Shown: positions 6,287 through 14,123 of the stretch, piece by piece
Layout: each line of letters starts with the position of its first letter
Numbering within the stretch: position 1 is the stretch's first letter
Assembly (NCBI GenBank): GCA_030595765.1
Contig: JAUVCJ010000028.1
Span: 1-15,400 of the forward strand
Direction of reading: 5' to 3'
Origin: Thermoplasmatota archaeon
GTDB taxonomy: Archaea; Thermoplasmatota; Thermoplasmata; GCA-020350865; JAUVCJ01
Length of the DNA stretch: 15,400 bases
Made by a program: the position numbers and the translations under genes
The notes under the pieces: generated by a model
Databases searched by the model: none
What the model was told of the DNA's origin: nothing
Seen by the model: only the letters and a program-made list of their open reading frames with translations

Positions 6287-9200
6287 CTAAAGGTCTTCTA
6301 GCTCATTATCGAGATCGTTCATATCCTCAGCCTCTTCCTCCTCCCAGTCGAATTCCTCTTGGCAGGTTGGGCAGGCGGCTATGCCGACTTTGATGACCCC
6401 GCCACATGTGGGGCATTCAAGCTTATCGTCTTCAACTAATTCCTCATCAGGAGTTTCAGCATCAACTGGCTCGGAGGGTGTGGTTTCTACAACTCCAACA
6501 GCCGCAGCAGCCTCAAGATCTTCTTCAGGCATGTCCACTGGTTCTTCGGTCTCTTCCATATCGACCTCCACTTCTTTCTCCTCCCAGTCGAATTCCTCTC
6601 CACAGCTTGGGCAGACAGATATACCGGCGTTGATTGTCTCGCCACAGGTTGGACATTCCATCTCCTCGGCTTTGGCCATCTCCTCCTCAGGCACCTCTTC
6701 ATCCATGGGTCCATCTGTCATAGCACCTACTTCTTCAACTACAACTGCGCCGCCCAACCCGTCTTCGGCATCCAGATCATCCGTGTCAGCGTCCTCTTCA
6801 TCTCCGCCCTTTCTCTTAACAACCACGATGATGAGCAGGAACACAACTGCCGCTGCAACTATGAGTATCCACCATGGGAATTCGGAGGGTTCATCAACAC
6901 TCTCCAGCACACGTACAGGTATGTCCGCAGCTCCACCCCAGTTGCCATCCACATCGACACCTCTTACCAGGATGCTGTGATCCTCTCCCTTCTTCCAGCC
7001 GTCAGGAATTGGTATGGTTATGGTCACAAGCTCAGTGGGAGAGTCAAAGGCTCCATCAACAGCTTCCATTACATAGCCAGCCCCTTCCGCTCCAAGAACA
7101 TCGAAGAACAGTTCTGCGCCTGCTAGGTTCTGGTCGCCTGTTCCTAGGTCAGATAGCTCTATTGTAATGGTTATGTGTGTTTCCTCTGGGGCGATCCCAC
7201 CTGTGTCGTCAACTCCCTCCAGCACTACTGTGGTCACATCAGGAACAGGTTCCTGATTATCAAAAGTAGATACTGTTACGTCAAGGAATTCACTCCACAT
7301 CGTGCCATCGAAACCGTGCACATAGAAGGTGTGGCTATCACCAACACTCCATTCCGAGATATCGATGGTGATGCTAGCAGTCTCGTTGGCTCCATCAAAA
7401 GCTCTTGTCGAGGATGTCATTGCCACTCCGGTGCCATCGGCCCCGATCGTGTCCATGAAGTATTCGATGTCGGTGATGGTGCCATATCCGGTGGCTAGGT
7501 CCTGAACAGTTGCGCTTAGCACTAACTCTTCGACAGATGATCCAAGTTCCAGGTCACCAACTTGACCATCAATAAGCAATGATTCGGTTACCGGTTTCAA
7601 GTCGTCTAGGATGATAAATACTACGGAATCGATTTTTCCGAAGATGTTGTCATGAGCAGTCCATTCGGCGCTTCCACCGCGGTCTCCAGCTTCATAGGTG
7701 TTCATGTAGATGGTACCGCCACTGGTGGTTCCTATCGCTTCTCCATTGTTGGATAAGCTCCAGACACTGTTCATGTCGTTGACATAGATGTCTCCACCAG
7801 TCTCGTTATAGCCTATTGCGAATCCAATGATCGAATACCCCAGGGTCACATCCTGGTCTGCGATCGCGCTTCCGGAACCGCCTGCAGCGTCCTCTATCAC
7901 TATCCAGTCCACTGTTGGTGCGTTGATTGTGAAGTTTATCGTGTCGTTAAGCCACAAGCCTGCGGCCTTAAGGTACGATGCTGTCCAGTTGGCACTTCCG
8001 CCTGCAACGTCAGCGAAGAAGGTAGCAGTGTCTCCGAATCCGTCCACATCTCCGGTCTCGTTCTCGGTGTAGGCAGATGCTCCATCGAAGTTCTCCACCG
8101 TCCAGGTAACCTCAACGTCTACAACGTAGATGTCTCCGCCTGTGATGTTGAATCCAGCAGCCCATGCCTCTTTCTCCCATCCGACGTAAACTGTCATGTA
8201 GTCGATCATGTCCATTCCAGTGTCGCTACTGTCCACGATCTGGATGTAGTCAACTGTTGGTGGTGTTATGGTAAAGACCACATTATCGGCATTGCCATTG
8301 CCATCATCAGCGGTCCATGTGGCGGTTCCAGCGCTGGTGCCGGCCATAAACCCGTCACTGGCTCCAGTTCCATCATTGGCACTGGCAGTCGCTCCGTTTG
8401 CATTCACAACTGTCCATGTACAGCTCGTGTCATATACGTAGCCCACAGTGAGATTGTAAGCTGCAGCGTATCCAAGCTTGTCCCAGCCGACATATGCGGT
8501 CATGTCAGGTATGACGGTTCCAATACCACCAGCATTGTCCCTGATGAGTACCATATAGACAACTGGCGGTGTTATAACCAGCTCCACACTATCATAGAAC
8601 CACTTGCCTCCCTGGGAGGCATCCATGTAACTGGCATTCCATTCGGCTGTGCCGCCAGCAATACCCGCGTCAAAGGACTCGCTAGTACCTGTTACAACGC
8701 TTATGCTGGCAGCGGCTCCATTTGTATTCTCAAGGGTCCAGCTTGGTGAAACAGGTCCAAGGTATCCCGCAGTTGTGTTATAGGTTGCAAGCCACACCGT
8801 TTTTGTCCATCCCACGTATACTGTGAGGTCGGCCAGGGCAGCTGCGCCATTGGCTGTGATTTCCATGTCGATTCTGTCAATGGTTGGTGGGGTAATGGTG
8901 AACAATACGCTATCGTTATACCAGACTCCACCAAGGTATACAGCCGCAGACCAGTTTGCATCTCCACCCTTGTTTCCCGCGGTGAAGTTGTTCGAAAGCC
9001 TGATCAGAGACTCATTGTCGATTGTGGATTCTGCACCTGCTTGGGTCTTTAGAGACCAATTTGCGCTAATATCGCCTATGTATCCAGCTGTAGTGTTGAA
9101 AGTTGCAACGAATCCGGTGAAGGTGGTGCCCACGTTGATGGTTTGGTTCCCGATTTCTTCCACTCCTGTGTTGTTGCCGTCCACTATCCGGATGTAGTCC

Positions 9201-10921
9201 ATTGTGGGTTCGTTGACGGTGATAGTAACGTTGTGGTAGAACAACGTGCCATTCAGATCGACGGACACATTGAGGTAAGCGACTCCGCCTGTTATGCCTG
9301 AGTAGAAGGTGCTGTTCGTGCCATTTCCGTTCTGGACGCCGGCTGAGTTGGTTATTGTGGCTGTTGAGCCATTGTTATAGACGGTCCAGTTTGCATCTAT
9401 GGTGTACAGGAAATTGGTGGTGCCGTTGTAGATATCCGCCCATACTATGCGACCCTCTCCAACGTCAACGATCGAATCAGGGATGATTTCCCATCCTCCG
9501 GTCATATTCGCGGTTATGAATATATTGTCGATGGTTGGCGGTGAAATGGTGAATACCACAGTGTCGGTGTGGCCATTCCCGTCATCAACCTGCCACATTG
9601 CTACTCCAGCTGTGTTGCCAGCATTGAATTCATCAAAGGAGCCTGTTCCATCAGTTGTAAAGGCGGTGGCTCCTAAAGCATTTGCAACTGTCCATGTGAC
9701 CGTAGCTTCGCCATTATAGCCTGAACTGGTGTTGTATGCCACAGCCCTTCCTTCGATGGTCCAGAGAGCCCATCTGTTCTGGTCAATTATCTCAGTGCCA
9801 ACCCCGCCAGGCAGGTCATCGATCTGGATGTAGTCGGTTGTTGGTGGGGTTATGGTGAAGGTTACGTTGTCGAGATGTCCAGAGCCATCATTTGCCCACC
9901 ATTTGACTGTGCCACCCTTGTTGCCAGCGTTGAATGTGTCCTCTACGCCACCATCGCCTGTTGTTGACGCGTCCTCTGTTCCAGAGGGTATGACAGACCA
10001 TGTTACTGGAATGTCTCCAATGTATCCCGCAGTTGTGTTGTATGATGCTGCCCATCCTGGTATTGAGAATCCTACATTCACAGGTTGGTCTGCAATTTCT
10101 GAACCAGCACCGCTTGCTGCATCTTCGATAACTATGGTATCGACAGTTGGGGCTGCTACTGTGAATACAACTGTATCATCATGTCCAGCACCGTCATCGG
10201 CTTTCCAAGTTCCAGCTCCTCCAGCCAGTCCAGCATCGTATGTTGATGTAATTCCAGTTCCTGGTGCTGCTGAGCCTTGTCCAGTTACCGTCCATGTTAC
10301 GCTTACATCACCCATGTATCCAATTACGTTGTTGTAAGAAGCTGCCCATCCCTGTATCGTGAATCCCACATTCACAGGCTGGTCGGGTATTTCCGTTCCT
10401 GCTACATTAGCCGCGTCCTCTATGACAATGTAGTCTACAGTTGGTGGTAGCAAAGTGAATGCGGAGGGAGATGAAGATAAGACTGGACCGCCAGTGTTGA
10501 CATCTGTGACCAGAGAATAGAGACCCAGGGTCATTATCGATGAATCCAATGTGATCGTGTATTTAAGTTCGCCCAGATACCCATAGCCGTACCCGAAGTC
10601 AACGCTATAGCCATACCCGTAGTCGAGTTCGGGTACTAGGTCAACGCTCATACATTGAGCTGGCCCAGAGAGGTTTAAACCATCCTCTGTGAAGCTACAG
10701 GTGAAGCTCATGGTATTTCCAAACACTACATCAATGTCCTCGATTGGAATCCTGATGCCTTCTGTGTCTATCGTGACATTGAACGTTATTGTCTCGCCTT
10801 TAATGTACGTCAGTTCAAGATTTGTTGTTGTTACCGATACCGCTGATGACAGATTTGCGAATGGTACCAGACCGGCGATTAACATTACTGCTATGAACAA
10901 TCCTAGATGTTTGCTTTTCAT
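6287..10921 (-). CDS. giant Ig-repeat surface protein with membrane anchor and cytoplasmic double zinc ribbon
   Basis: 1544 residues. A signal peptide (MKSKHLGLFIAVMLIAGLV, cleaved near A27) is followed by an N-terminal domain with a Tyr-Gly-rich stretch (101-116). Nine Ig-like repeats of about 105 residues start at residue 160; each opens with PTVDYIxI, then has an xVGW/VGF strand, a YNTTAGYIGD turn, VTWTV, an AGxxGG turn and VxFTITPP. Two longer beta-rich domains with D-L-G-T-G turns come next, then a membrane helix (about 1350-1370, WWILIVAAAVVFLLIIVVV) with a KRKGG stop-transfer. The 174-residue tail is acidic with two zinc ribbons: C1423/C1426/C1437/C1440 and C1503/C1506/C1517/C1520. Many N-x-S/T sequons suggest N-glycosylation. 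An S-layer-like or adhesin role is inferred. The start is fixed by a strong GGGAGGTGGGG site. The zinc-ribbon tail inside the cell is unusual for an adhesin and suggests a partner or signalling role. Confidence 0.9.
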   Translation of the reverse strand: MKSKHLGLFIAVMLIAGLVPFANLSSAVSVTTTNLELTYIKGETITFNVTIDTEGIRIPIEDIDVVFGNTMSFTCSFTEDGLNLSGPAQCMSVDLVPELDYGYGYSVDFGYGYGYLGELKYTITLDSSIMTLGLYSLVTDVNTGGPVLSSSPSAFTLLPPTVDYIVIEDAANVAGTEIPDQPVNVGFTIQGWAASYNNVIGYMGDVSVTWTVTGQGSAAPGTGITSTYDAGLAGGAGTWKADDGAGHDDTVVFTVAAPTVDTIVIEDAASGAGSEIADQPVNVGFSIPGWAASYNTTAGYIGDIPVTWSVIPSGTEDASTTGDGGVEDTFNAGNKGGTVKWWANDGSGHLDNVTFTITPPTTDYIQIDDLPGGVGTEIIDQNRWALWTIEGRAVAYNTSSGYNGEATVTWTVANALGATAFTTDGTGSFDEFNAGNTAGVAMWQVDDGNGHTDTVVFTISPPTIDNIFITANMTGGWEIIPDSIVDVGEGRIVWADIYNGTTNFLYTIDANWTVYNNGSTATITNSAGVQNGNGTNSTFYSGITGGVAYLNVSVDLNGTLFYHNVTITVNEPTMDYIRIVDGNNTGVEEIGNQTINVGTTFTGFVATFNTTAGYIGDISANWSLKTQAGAESTIDNESLIRLSNNFTAGNKGGDANWSAAVYLGGVWYNDSVLFTITPPTIDRIDMEITANGAAALADLTVYVGWTKTVWLATYNTTAGYLGPVSPSWTLENTNGAAASISVVTGTSESFDAGIAGGTAEWNASYMDASQGGKWFYDSVELVITPPVVYMVLIRDNAGGIGTVIPDMTAYVGWDKLGYAAAYNLTVGYVYDTSCTWTVVNANGATASANDGTGASDGFMAGTSAGTATWTADDGNGNADNVVFTITPPTVDYIQIVDSSDTGMDMIDYMTVYVGWEKEAWAAGFNITGGDIYVVDVEVTWTVENFDGASAYTENETGDVDGFGDTATFFADVAGGSANWTASYLKAAGLWLNDTINFTINAPTVDWIVIEDAAGGSGSAIADQDVTLGYSIIGFAIGYNETGGDIYVNDMNSVWSLSNNGEAIGTTSGGTIYMNTYEAGDRGGSAEWTAHDNIFGKIDSVVFIILDDLKPVTESLLIDGQVGDLELGSSVEELVLSATVQDLATGYGTITDIEYFMDTIGADGTGVAMTSSTRAFDGANETASITIDISEWSVGDSHTFYVHGFDGTMWSEFLDVTVSTFDNQEPVPDVTTVVLEGVDDTGGIAPEETHITITIELSDLGTGDQNLAGAELFFDVLGAEGAGYVMEAVDGAFDSPTELVTITIPIPDGWKKGEDHSILVRGVDVDGNWGGAADIPVRVLESVDEPSEFPWWILIVAAAVVFLLIIVVVKRKGGDEEDADTDDLDAEDGLGGAVVVEEVGAMTDGPMDEEVPEEEMAKAEEMECPTCGETINAGISVCPSCGEEFDWEEKEVEVDMEETEEPVDMPEEDLEAAAAVGVVETTPSEPVDAETPDEELVEDDKLECPTCGGVIKVGIAACPTCQEEFDWEEEEAEDMNDLDNELEDL
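6336..6418 (-). repeat. zinc-ribbon coding copy 2 (C-terminal ribbon of the surface protein)
   Basis: Codes for CPTCGGVIKVGIAACPTCQE followed by EFDWEEEE. It is related to the copy at 6579-6658 and the partial copy at 13711-13793. The DNA of the EFDWEE part is nearly the same in all three. Its fourth cysteine is followed by Q instead of the G of copy 1. Confidence 0.8.
6579..6658 (-). repeat. zinc-ribbon coding copy 1 (first ribbon of the surface protein tail)
   Basis: Codes for CPTCGETINAGISVCPSCGE followed by EFDWEEKE. The part from INAG through the acidic run matches the separate small gene at 13453-13803 at roughly 80 percent of bases by eye over about 90 bases. Confidence 0.8.
7604..10444 (-). 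repeat. nine tandem Ig-like repeats of about 105 codons
   Basis: In-frame repeats in the surface protein, each starting PT(V/I/T)DxIxI. Repeats 1-3 and 7 keep a DDGxGHxD-type turn before the last strand; repeats 5, 6 and 8 have a longer WF/WYNDSVxFTI version; repeat 4 is the most diverged. Copies are divergent enough that this is an old array kept at protein level rather than a recent DNA expansion. Confidence 0.85.
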
Positions 10922-10925
10922 TTTT

Positions 10926-10936
10926 CCCCACCTCCC
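10926..10936 (-). promoter_or_regulatory. strong Shine-Dalgarno site of the surface-protein gene
   Basis: On the minus strand this reads GGGAGGTGGGG, ending four bases before ATG 10921. It contains GGAGGTG, close to the full anti-Shine-Dalgarno complement, and suggests high translation. Confidence 0.8.
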
Positions 10937-10950
10937 GAATAAAAATTCGG
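10935..10950 (-). promoter_or_regulatory. perfect 6-bp hairpin in the leader of the surface-protein mRNA
   Basis: CCGAAT and ATTCGG flank a 4-base A/T loop. The stem abuts and slightly overlaps the ribosome-binding site at 10926-10936, so folding could tune access of the ribosome, or the same sequence could be a DNA-binding palindrome. Function is inferred. Confidence 0.4.
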
Positions 10951-10996
10951 AAAAGTTCTGCGCCTACACAACGCAGGCATTGTTGATACCTCTAAC

Positions 10997-11004
10997 TATA
11001 TATA
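10997..11004 (-). promoter_or_regulatory. TATA box of the surface-protein gene
   Basis: TATATATA within an A/T-rich run. A start about 25 bases downstream (near 10973) gives a leader of about 50 bases that contains the hairpin and the Shine-Dalgarno site. Confidence 0.7.
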
Positions 11005-11119
11005 TGCATACCGGCGGTTCTCAACAAATCACGAAACCGTTGCATAAATTCGGTGTGAACCTTCTGGGAATAATTGGATATGATTGGCGAGGAACATGAT
11101 TGGCTAGGGGTATGAGTGA

Positions 11120-12835
11120 ATGATAGGGCTTCTTGAGATCATCATATGGCTTTTTTCCCTACCATTAATTTTACTTCCGCCGGGATTTCTCTGGGCTCGG
11201 GTCCTCTTGCCTGATTCGTCTATTCGAGAGCAGATAGCTTTGGCTCCAGGAATATCACTGGTCATGCTTGTTCTTTCAGCGTTTCTCTTGTGGGGCCCTT
11301 TTGGCATGGGCATCGACCTTGGAGGAGCGATTCTTGTATACCTTACGACCATACTTCCAGCATTGAGTATTCTAGCTCTAAAGAACAGAACACAGTTGAA
11401 AGTGCTTGTAAGCACCTATGTTTCACACACAGCCTGGATAACAATTCTGCATGACATCCCGAAGAAGATACGAAGGGAACACCTGATCCTCGTTTCTGTG
11501 ATTGGCTTTGCCGCCGTGTTGACCTTTCAACCTCACATGAGCTCACCCTATCCCCTCCATACAGATGAATGGCATTACATCATCAGAGGGAAGAACCTGG
11601 TTAGAACTGGAGATCTCCTAGGCACTCTTTGGTCTTTTCCAGAAACTGGATACCTCACCTTTTTAATTATGCTCAGAACCTTCACTGACACATCCTGGTT
11701 CACACTGTCCCTGCTCCTCCCGACTGTGATGTTCTCATACGCCCTGGTGCTTTTTTATCTACTGGGAAAAAGACATGGGTCCGGGCATCTAGCGATCTTT
11801 CCACTGTTATTGATCCCAACTACTGCAAGATATCTCGGACCTTCTCTAATGGTTCCTGTGGCCTTGTTCCTGGTGACGCTTCCACTTACTCTGTTCGTGA
11901 TTATGGATAAAAGACCTCGCTCCTTGTTCCTGCTAGCTTTGATCCTTGTCTTTCAGCTTCTTGTACATCCACCTTCGGCAATGGCTCTCTTTTTGGTTGT
12001 CCTTGCAGCAGCCATCGCCATTCTAAGAATGAATCTGAAACGCTCGCTTACCATCTTTGGTATCTTGGGCTGTTTCTTTCTCCCATTCATATTCCCAATG
12101 GAGATGTGGGTATCTAGGCTGAATTGGAACATCATTACCGAGCAGGGTCATTTCTTTCTTCCACCACCAGGATTTTTTGGTTACCTATCTGTCATAGGGG
12201 TGATGCTTCTCTTTCTGTCTCTTCTGGGAGCGGTACACTCCATTAAAATAAAAAAACACCTCGGAATGATCGTTCTATTGTCCTTGGGAGCGCTCATACT
12301 TCTTATTCTCGCTTTCGTGCTTGTATTTCCCGGTTTCAACAACGTTACAGCCCTCCATGACCGCGCCCTCTTCTGCCTGATCGTTGTTCTGACAATTCCC
12401 GCAGGCTTTGGGATCAAGGCTCTTAAGAGGATTAATTTCAGGCTTGCCTTTGTAACTATCGCAGTTATGCTAATTCTCGGGACGAATATTCACTTCCAGG
12501 CAGAGTATTACCATATCGTAACTGACAGGGAATACGAGGATTTTATCTGGATACGCGACAACCTTAACGAGTCCTATGGCAAGGCAATTCTTGACCCATG
12601 GTTGGCCATCGGCTTCAGGGGCATTACAGGCAAAAGTGTCCAATATAGCTTACCCCAGGGCCCGAGCCCTGACTATGAAACGAGAATGCGCGAGGTCGAA
12701 ACGTTTTTCGCTGAGAACTGTCAGGATTCGTCTTTCCTAGCCAGAAAAAACATCGCAATAATATATACTGATGGTGTTTGTTCCAACCCAGGGTTCACGT
12801 TAGTTCATGACCGTGTCTATGTTCGAAACCTATGA
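11120..12835 (+). CDS. polytopic membrane protein, GT-C glycosyltransferase-like
   Basis: 571 residues with roughly a dozen hydrophobic helices. After the first helices there is an extracytoplasmic-type loop with PYPLHTDEWHYIIRGKNLV (143-161); an acidic pair here (D149, E150) matches the position of the catalytic acid in GT-C fold enzymes (the Dol-P-sugar-dependent and oligosaccharyltransferase-like group). The last ~110 residues are soluble (from about FQAEYYHIVTDREYEDF), with a DNLNES segment and paired cysteines in NCQDSS and VCSNPG. GT-C members use lipid-linked sugars at the membrane to glycosylate proteins or lipids, so the position beside a sequon-rich surface protein, divergently transcribed, is suggestive. 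It starts at ATG 11120 after AGGGG. It overlaps the convergent gene by six bases at the stop. The fold is likely; the reaction is not established. Confidence 0.6.
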   Translation: MIGLLEIIIWLFSLPLILLPPGFLWARVLLPDSSIREQIALAPGISLVMLVLSAFLLWGPFGMGIDLGGAILVYLTTILPALSILALKNRTQLKVLVSTYVSHTAWITILHDIPKKIRREHLILVSVIGFAAVLTFQPHMSSPYPLHTDEWHYIIRGKNLVRTGDLLGTLWSFPETGYLTFLIMLRTFTDTSWFTLSLLLPTVMFSYALVLFYLLGKRHGSGHLAIFPLLLIPTTARYLGPSLMVPVALFLVTLPLTLFVIMDKRPRSLFLLALILVFQLLVHPPSAMALFLVVLAAAIAILRMNLKRSLTIFGILGCFFLPFIFPMEMWVSRLNWNIITEQGHFFLPPPGFFGYLSVIGVMLLFLSLLGAVHSIKIKKHLGMIVLLSLGALILLILAFVLVFPGFNNVTALHDRALFCLIVVLTIPAGFGIKALKRINFRLAFVTIAVMLILGTNIHFQAEYYHIVTDREYEDFIWIRDNLNESYGKAILDPWLAIGFRGITGKSVQYSLPQGPSPDYETRMREVETFFAENCQDSSFLARKNIAIIYTDGVCSNPGFTLVHDRVYVRNL

Positions 12836-13306
12836 TGAACTTGTGCTCAATGCGTGATATTCAAGAAAGAGCATGATCACTACTATTGGGATTAGGGCTA
12901 TGAGTTGTATGTTTCCCCAAAGAAAAAGAAGCATAAAGAATAATGTTATGGAAATTACTCCCAAGAAGAGGAGTGGAGAGGTCTTCAAGGGTTCGGAGCC
13001 TATCTTCTTTTTTGAATGCTCCGGGCTCCCACGCAATTGGAGAGATAGGATGATGAATAGCACTGTTATGGGCACTGTCAGCAATGTTATGGGAAATAGG
13101 AAACCCACCAGCGGCTCTACCTGTGTGAGAAGCATAAGAGCCAGAAAGAACAGTGTCAGATATGTGAATGCGTAGGTCAGAGCATTGGTCAACTCTGATT
13201 CGTCCGAAGATGGCTCTCCGGAACCCCCAGAAGCATCGTTGGAACCTTCAGATGCAGGTTGTGATGTGCCATCCGCATCCGGCTCATTGCTTTGGCTCTC
13301 TAACAC
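12830..13306 (-). CDS. four-helix membrane protein of unknown function
   Basis: 158 residues. Residues 1-40 are acidic and rich in Ser, Gly and Glu, and are probably disordered. Four hydrophobic helices follow at about 43-61, 66-89, 111-130 and 133-149, with a basic cytoplasmic-type loop (SKKKIGSEPLK) between helices 2 and 3. I recognise no family. The GTG start at 13306 has no Shine-Dalgarno sequence and could be leaderless or wrong; the nearest TATA-like motif (CATTTAATG, about 13315-13323) would place the transcript start slightly inside the frame, so the N-terminus is uncertain. Its stop overlaps that of the GT-C-like gene by six bases. Confidence 0.6.
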   Translation of the reverse strand: MLESQSNEPDADGTSQPASEGSNDASGGSGEPSSDESELTNALTYAFTYLTLFFLALMLLTQVEPLVGFLFPITLLTVPITVLFIILSLQLRGSPEHSKKKIGSEPLKTSPLLFLGVISITLFFMLLFLWGNIQLIALIPIVVIMLFLEYHALSTSSS

Positions 13307-13331
13307 AGGTACTGCATTAAATGCCGAACTA

Positions 13332-13364
13332 TTGAGCTTTTGCCCGTCGTAGGGATAAGCTCAA
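13332..13364. repeat. 8-bp perfect inverted repeat with GC inner stem
   Basis: TTGAGCTT and AAGCTCAA flank 17 bases, inside which CCC and GGG can add three more pairs. It lies between the end of the small zinc-knuckle gene and the start of the four-helix membrane gene, both on the minus strand. It could be a transcription terminator of the first, an operator of the second, or an RNA hairpin. No clear T-run follows on the minus strand. Confidence 0.5.
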
Positions 13365-13452
13365 GGCTAGGGTAAGATAAGCATATCTGCGTTGGCAAAC
13401 CTTATGCATTGGCTACCAGGACTCGCTAGAAGCTTAGACTGAAACGATCTAT

Positions 13453-13803
13453 CTACTCTTCTGGTAGTGGTTTGTCCTCAGTGTTAGCCTCTTGGGTCTC
13501 AGGCTCGGTAACGTCATCAGCATCAGGATTATCAGATGGCTGTTCATTCTCAGGAACATCAGCGGGTTCTTCAGCAACATCTTCGGTAATCTCACCCTCC
13601 ATTTCTGGCCCCATTGGGGGCACCTGATCCTCAACAACATCCTCGGACACTTCTGGCTCCATTGGAGGTGTTGGCTCGTCTGGCGAATCCATTTCAGCCT
13701 CTTCCGTCTCAACCTCCACCTCTTCTTCCTCCCAGTTGAAATCCTCTCCGCAACTTGGGCAGACGGCTATTCCGGCGTTAATTGTATACTCATGGGGGTT
13801 CAT
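13453..13803 (-). CDS. small acidic protein with half a zinc ribbon, partial copy of the surface-protein tail
   Basis: 116 residues. After MNPHEYT comes INAGIAVCPSCGEDFNWEEEE, which matches the second half of the surface protein's first zinc ribbon (INAGISVCPSCGEEFDWEEKE). The first knuckle (CPTCG) is missing, so one chain has only two cysteines (C15, C18) and would need a partner or a dimer to bind zinc in the usual way. The remaining ~90 residues are acidic and Pro-rich with no membrane helix, so it is cytosolic. ATG 13803 is chosen over an earlier in-frame ATG at 13836: AAGGAG (13810-13815) lies six bases upstream, and the TATA box at 13839-13846 places the transcript start after 13836. 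A good promoter and ribosome site argue that it is expressed rather than debris. The function is unknown. Confidence 0.75.
   Translation of the reverse strand: MNPHEYTINAGIAVCPSCGEDFNWEEEEVEVETEEAEMDSPDEPTPPMEPEVSEDVVEDQVPPMGPEMEGEITEDVAEEPADVPENEQPSDNPDADDVTEPETQEANTEDKPLPEE
13711..13793 (-). repeat. zinc-ribbon coding copy 3 (truncated, in the small acidic gene)
   Basis: Related to copies at 6579-6658 and 6336-6418. Identity with copy 1 is about 80 percent by eye and extends a little into the acidic region, to about 13698. Homology ends abruptly at the point where copy 1 would code for CPTCGE. Confidence 0.75.
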
Positions 13804-13838
13804 TCCAAACTCCTTCCCCCGGCTTAGATTACGCATCC

Positions 13839-13846
13839 CTTATAAG
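13839..13846 (-). promoter_or_regulatory. TATA box of the small acidic zinc-knuckle gene
   Basis: CTTATAAG is a good box A core. The transcript start would fall near 13817, giving a leader of about 14 bases holding AAGGAG. Confidence 0.6.
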
Positions 13847-14076
13847 AAGGTTATGCGCACGTGTTGAATCTGTTACTCTAGCTAAAGATTATGGCCAATT
13901 GGCTGATCAAGATGTGATCGTGGCGTGAATTGTGATCGATTATAACGTTAGGGTTCAGGAGGGGCACTCAAACCAAAAAAGAGAAAATTCAGCCTCACAT
14001 TGGGGTTAAAGTTAGAAAAAAGATGCATGGAGCCATTAGGCCAGGCGGTTGTGCATTGTCAACACTCCTCCAAAAA
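13847..14076. other. divergent intergenic region between the zinc-knuckle gene and the membrane thioredoxin gene
   Basis: No gene seen. It contains a 10-bp palindrome GCCAATTGGC (13894-13903) and two direct copies of TGTGATCG (13913-13920 and 13931-13938, 18 bases apart), which could be regulator sites. Purine-rich AAAAAAGAGAAAA and AGAAAAAAGA runs lie at about 13975-14022. No tRNA or other RNA gene was recognised. Confidence 0.35.
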
Positions 14077-14086
14077 TACTATATAT
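14077..14086 (+). promoter_or_regulatory. TATA box of the membrane thioredoxin gene
   Basis: TACTATATAT. A transcript start near 14108 lies beyond the in-frame codon at 14049 and 15 bases before ATG 14124, so it decides the start of the gene. Confidence 0.7.
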
Positions 14087-14123
14087 CCAGACCTGTGTAT
14101 TTGCCATTAAGGGTTCTGTTATA

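Noticed and set aside
9852..10337. Open frames on the plus strand across the Ig-like repeats
   Set aside because: Several appear at similar places in successive repeats, as expected of shadows of a repetitive gene; none has a start signal or recognisable family.
14049..14123. Earlier start of the membrane thioredoxin at 14049
   Set aside because: The TATA box lies inside this stretch and the transcript would begin after it; MAEQDNYG at 14124 has a ribosome site.
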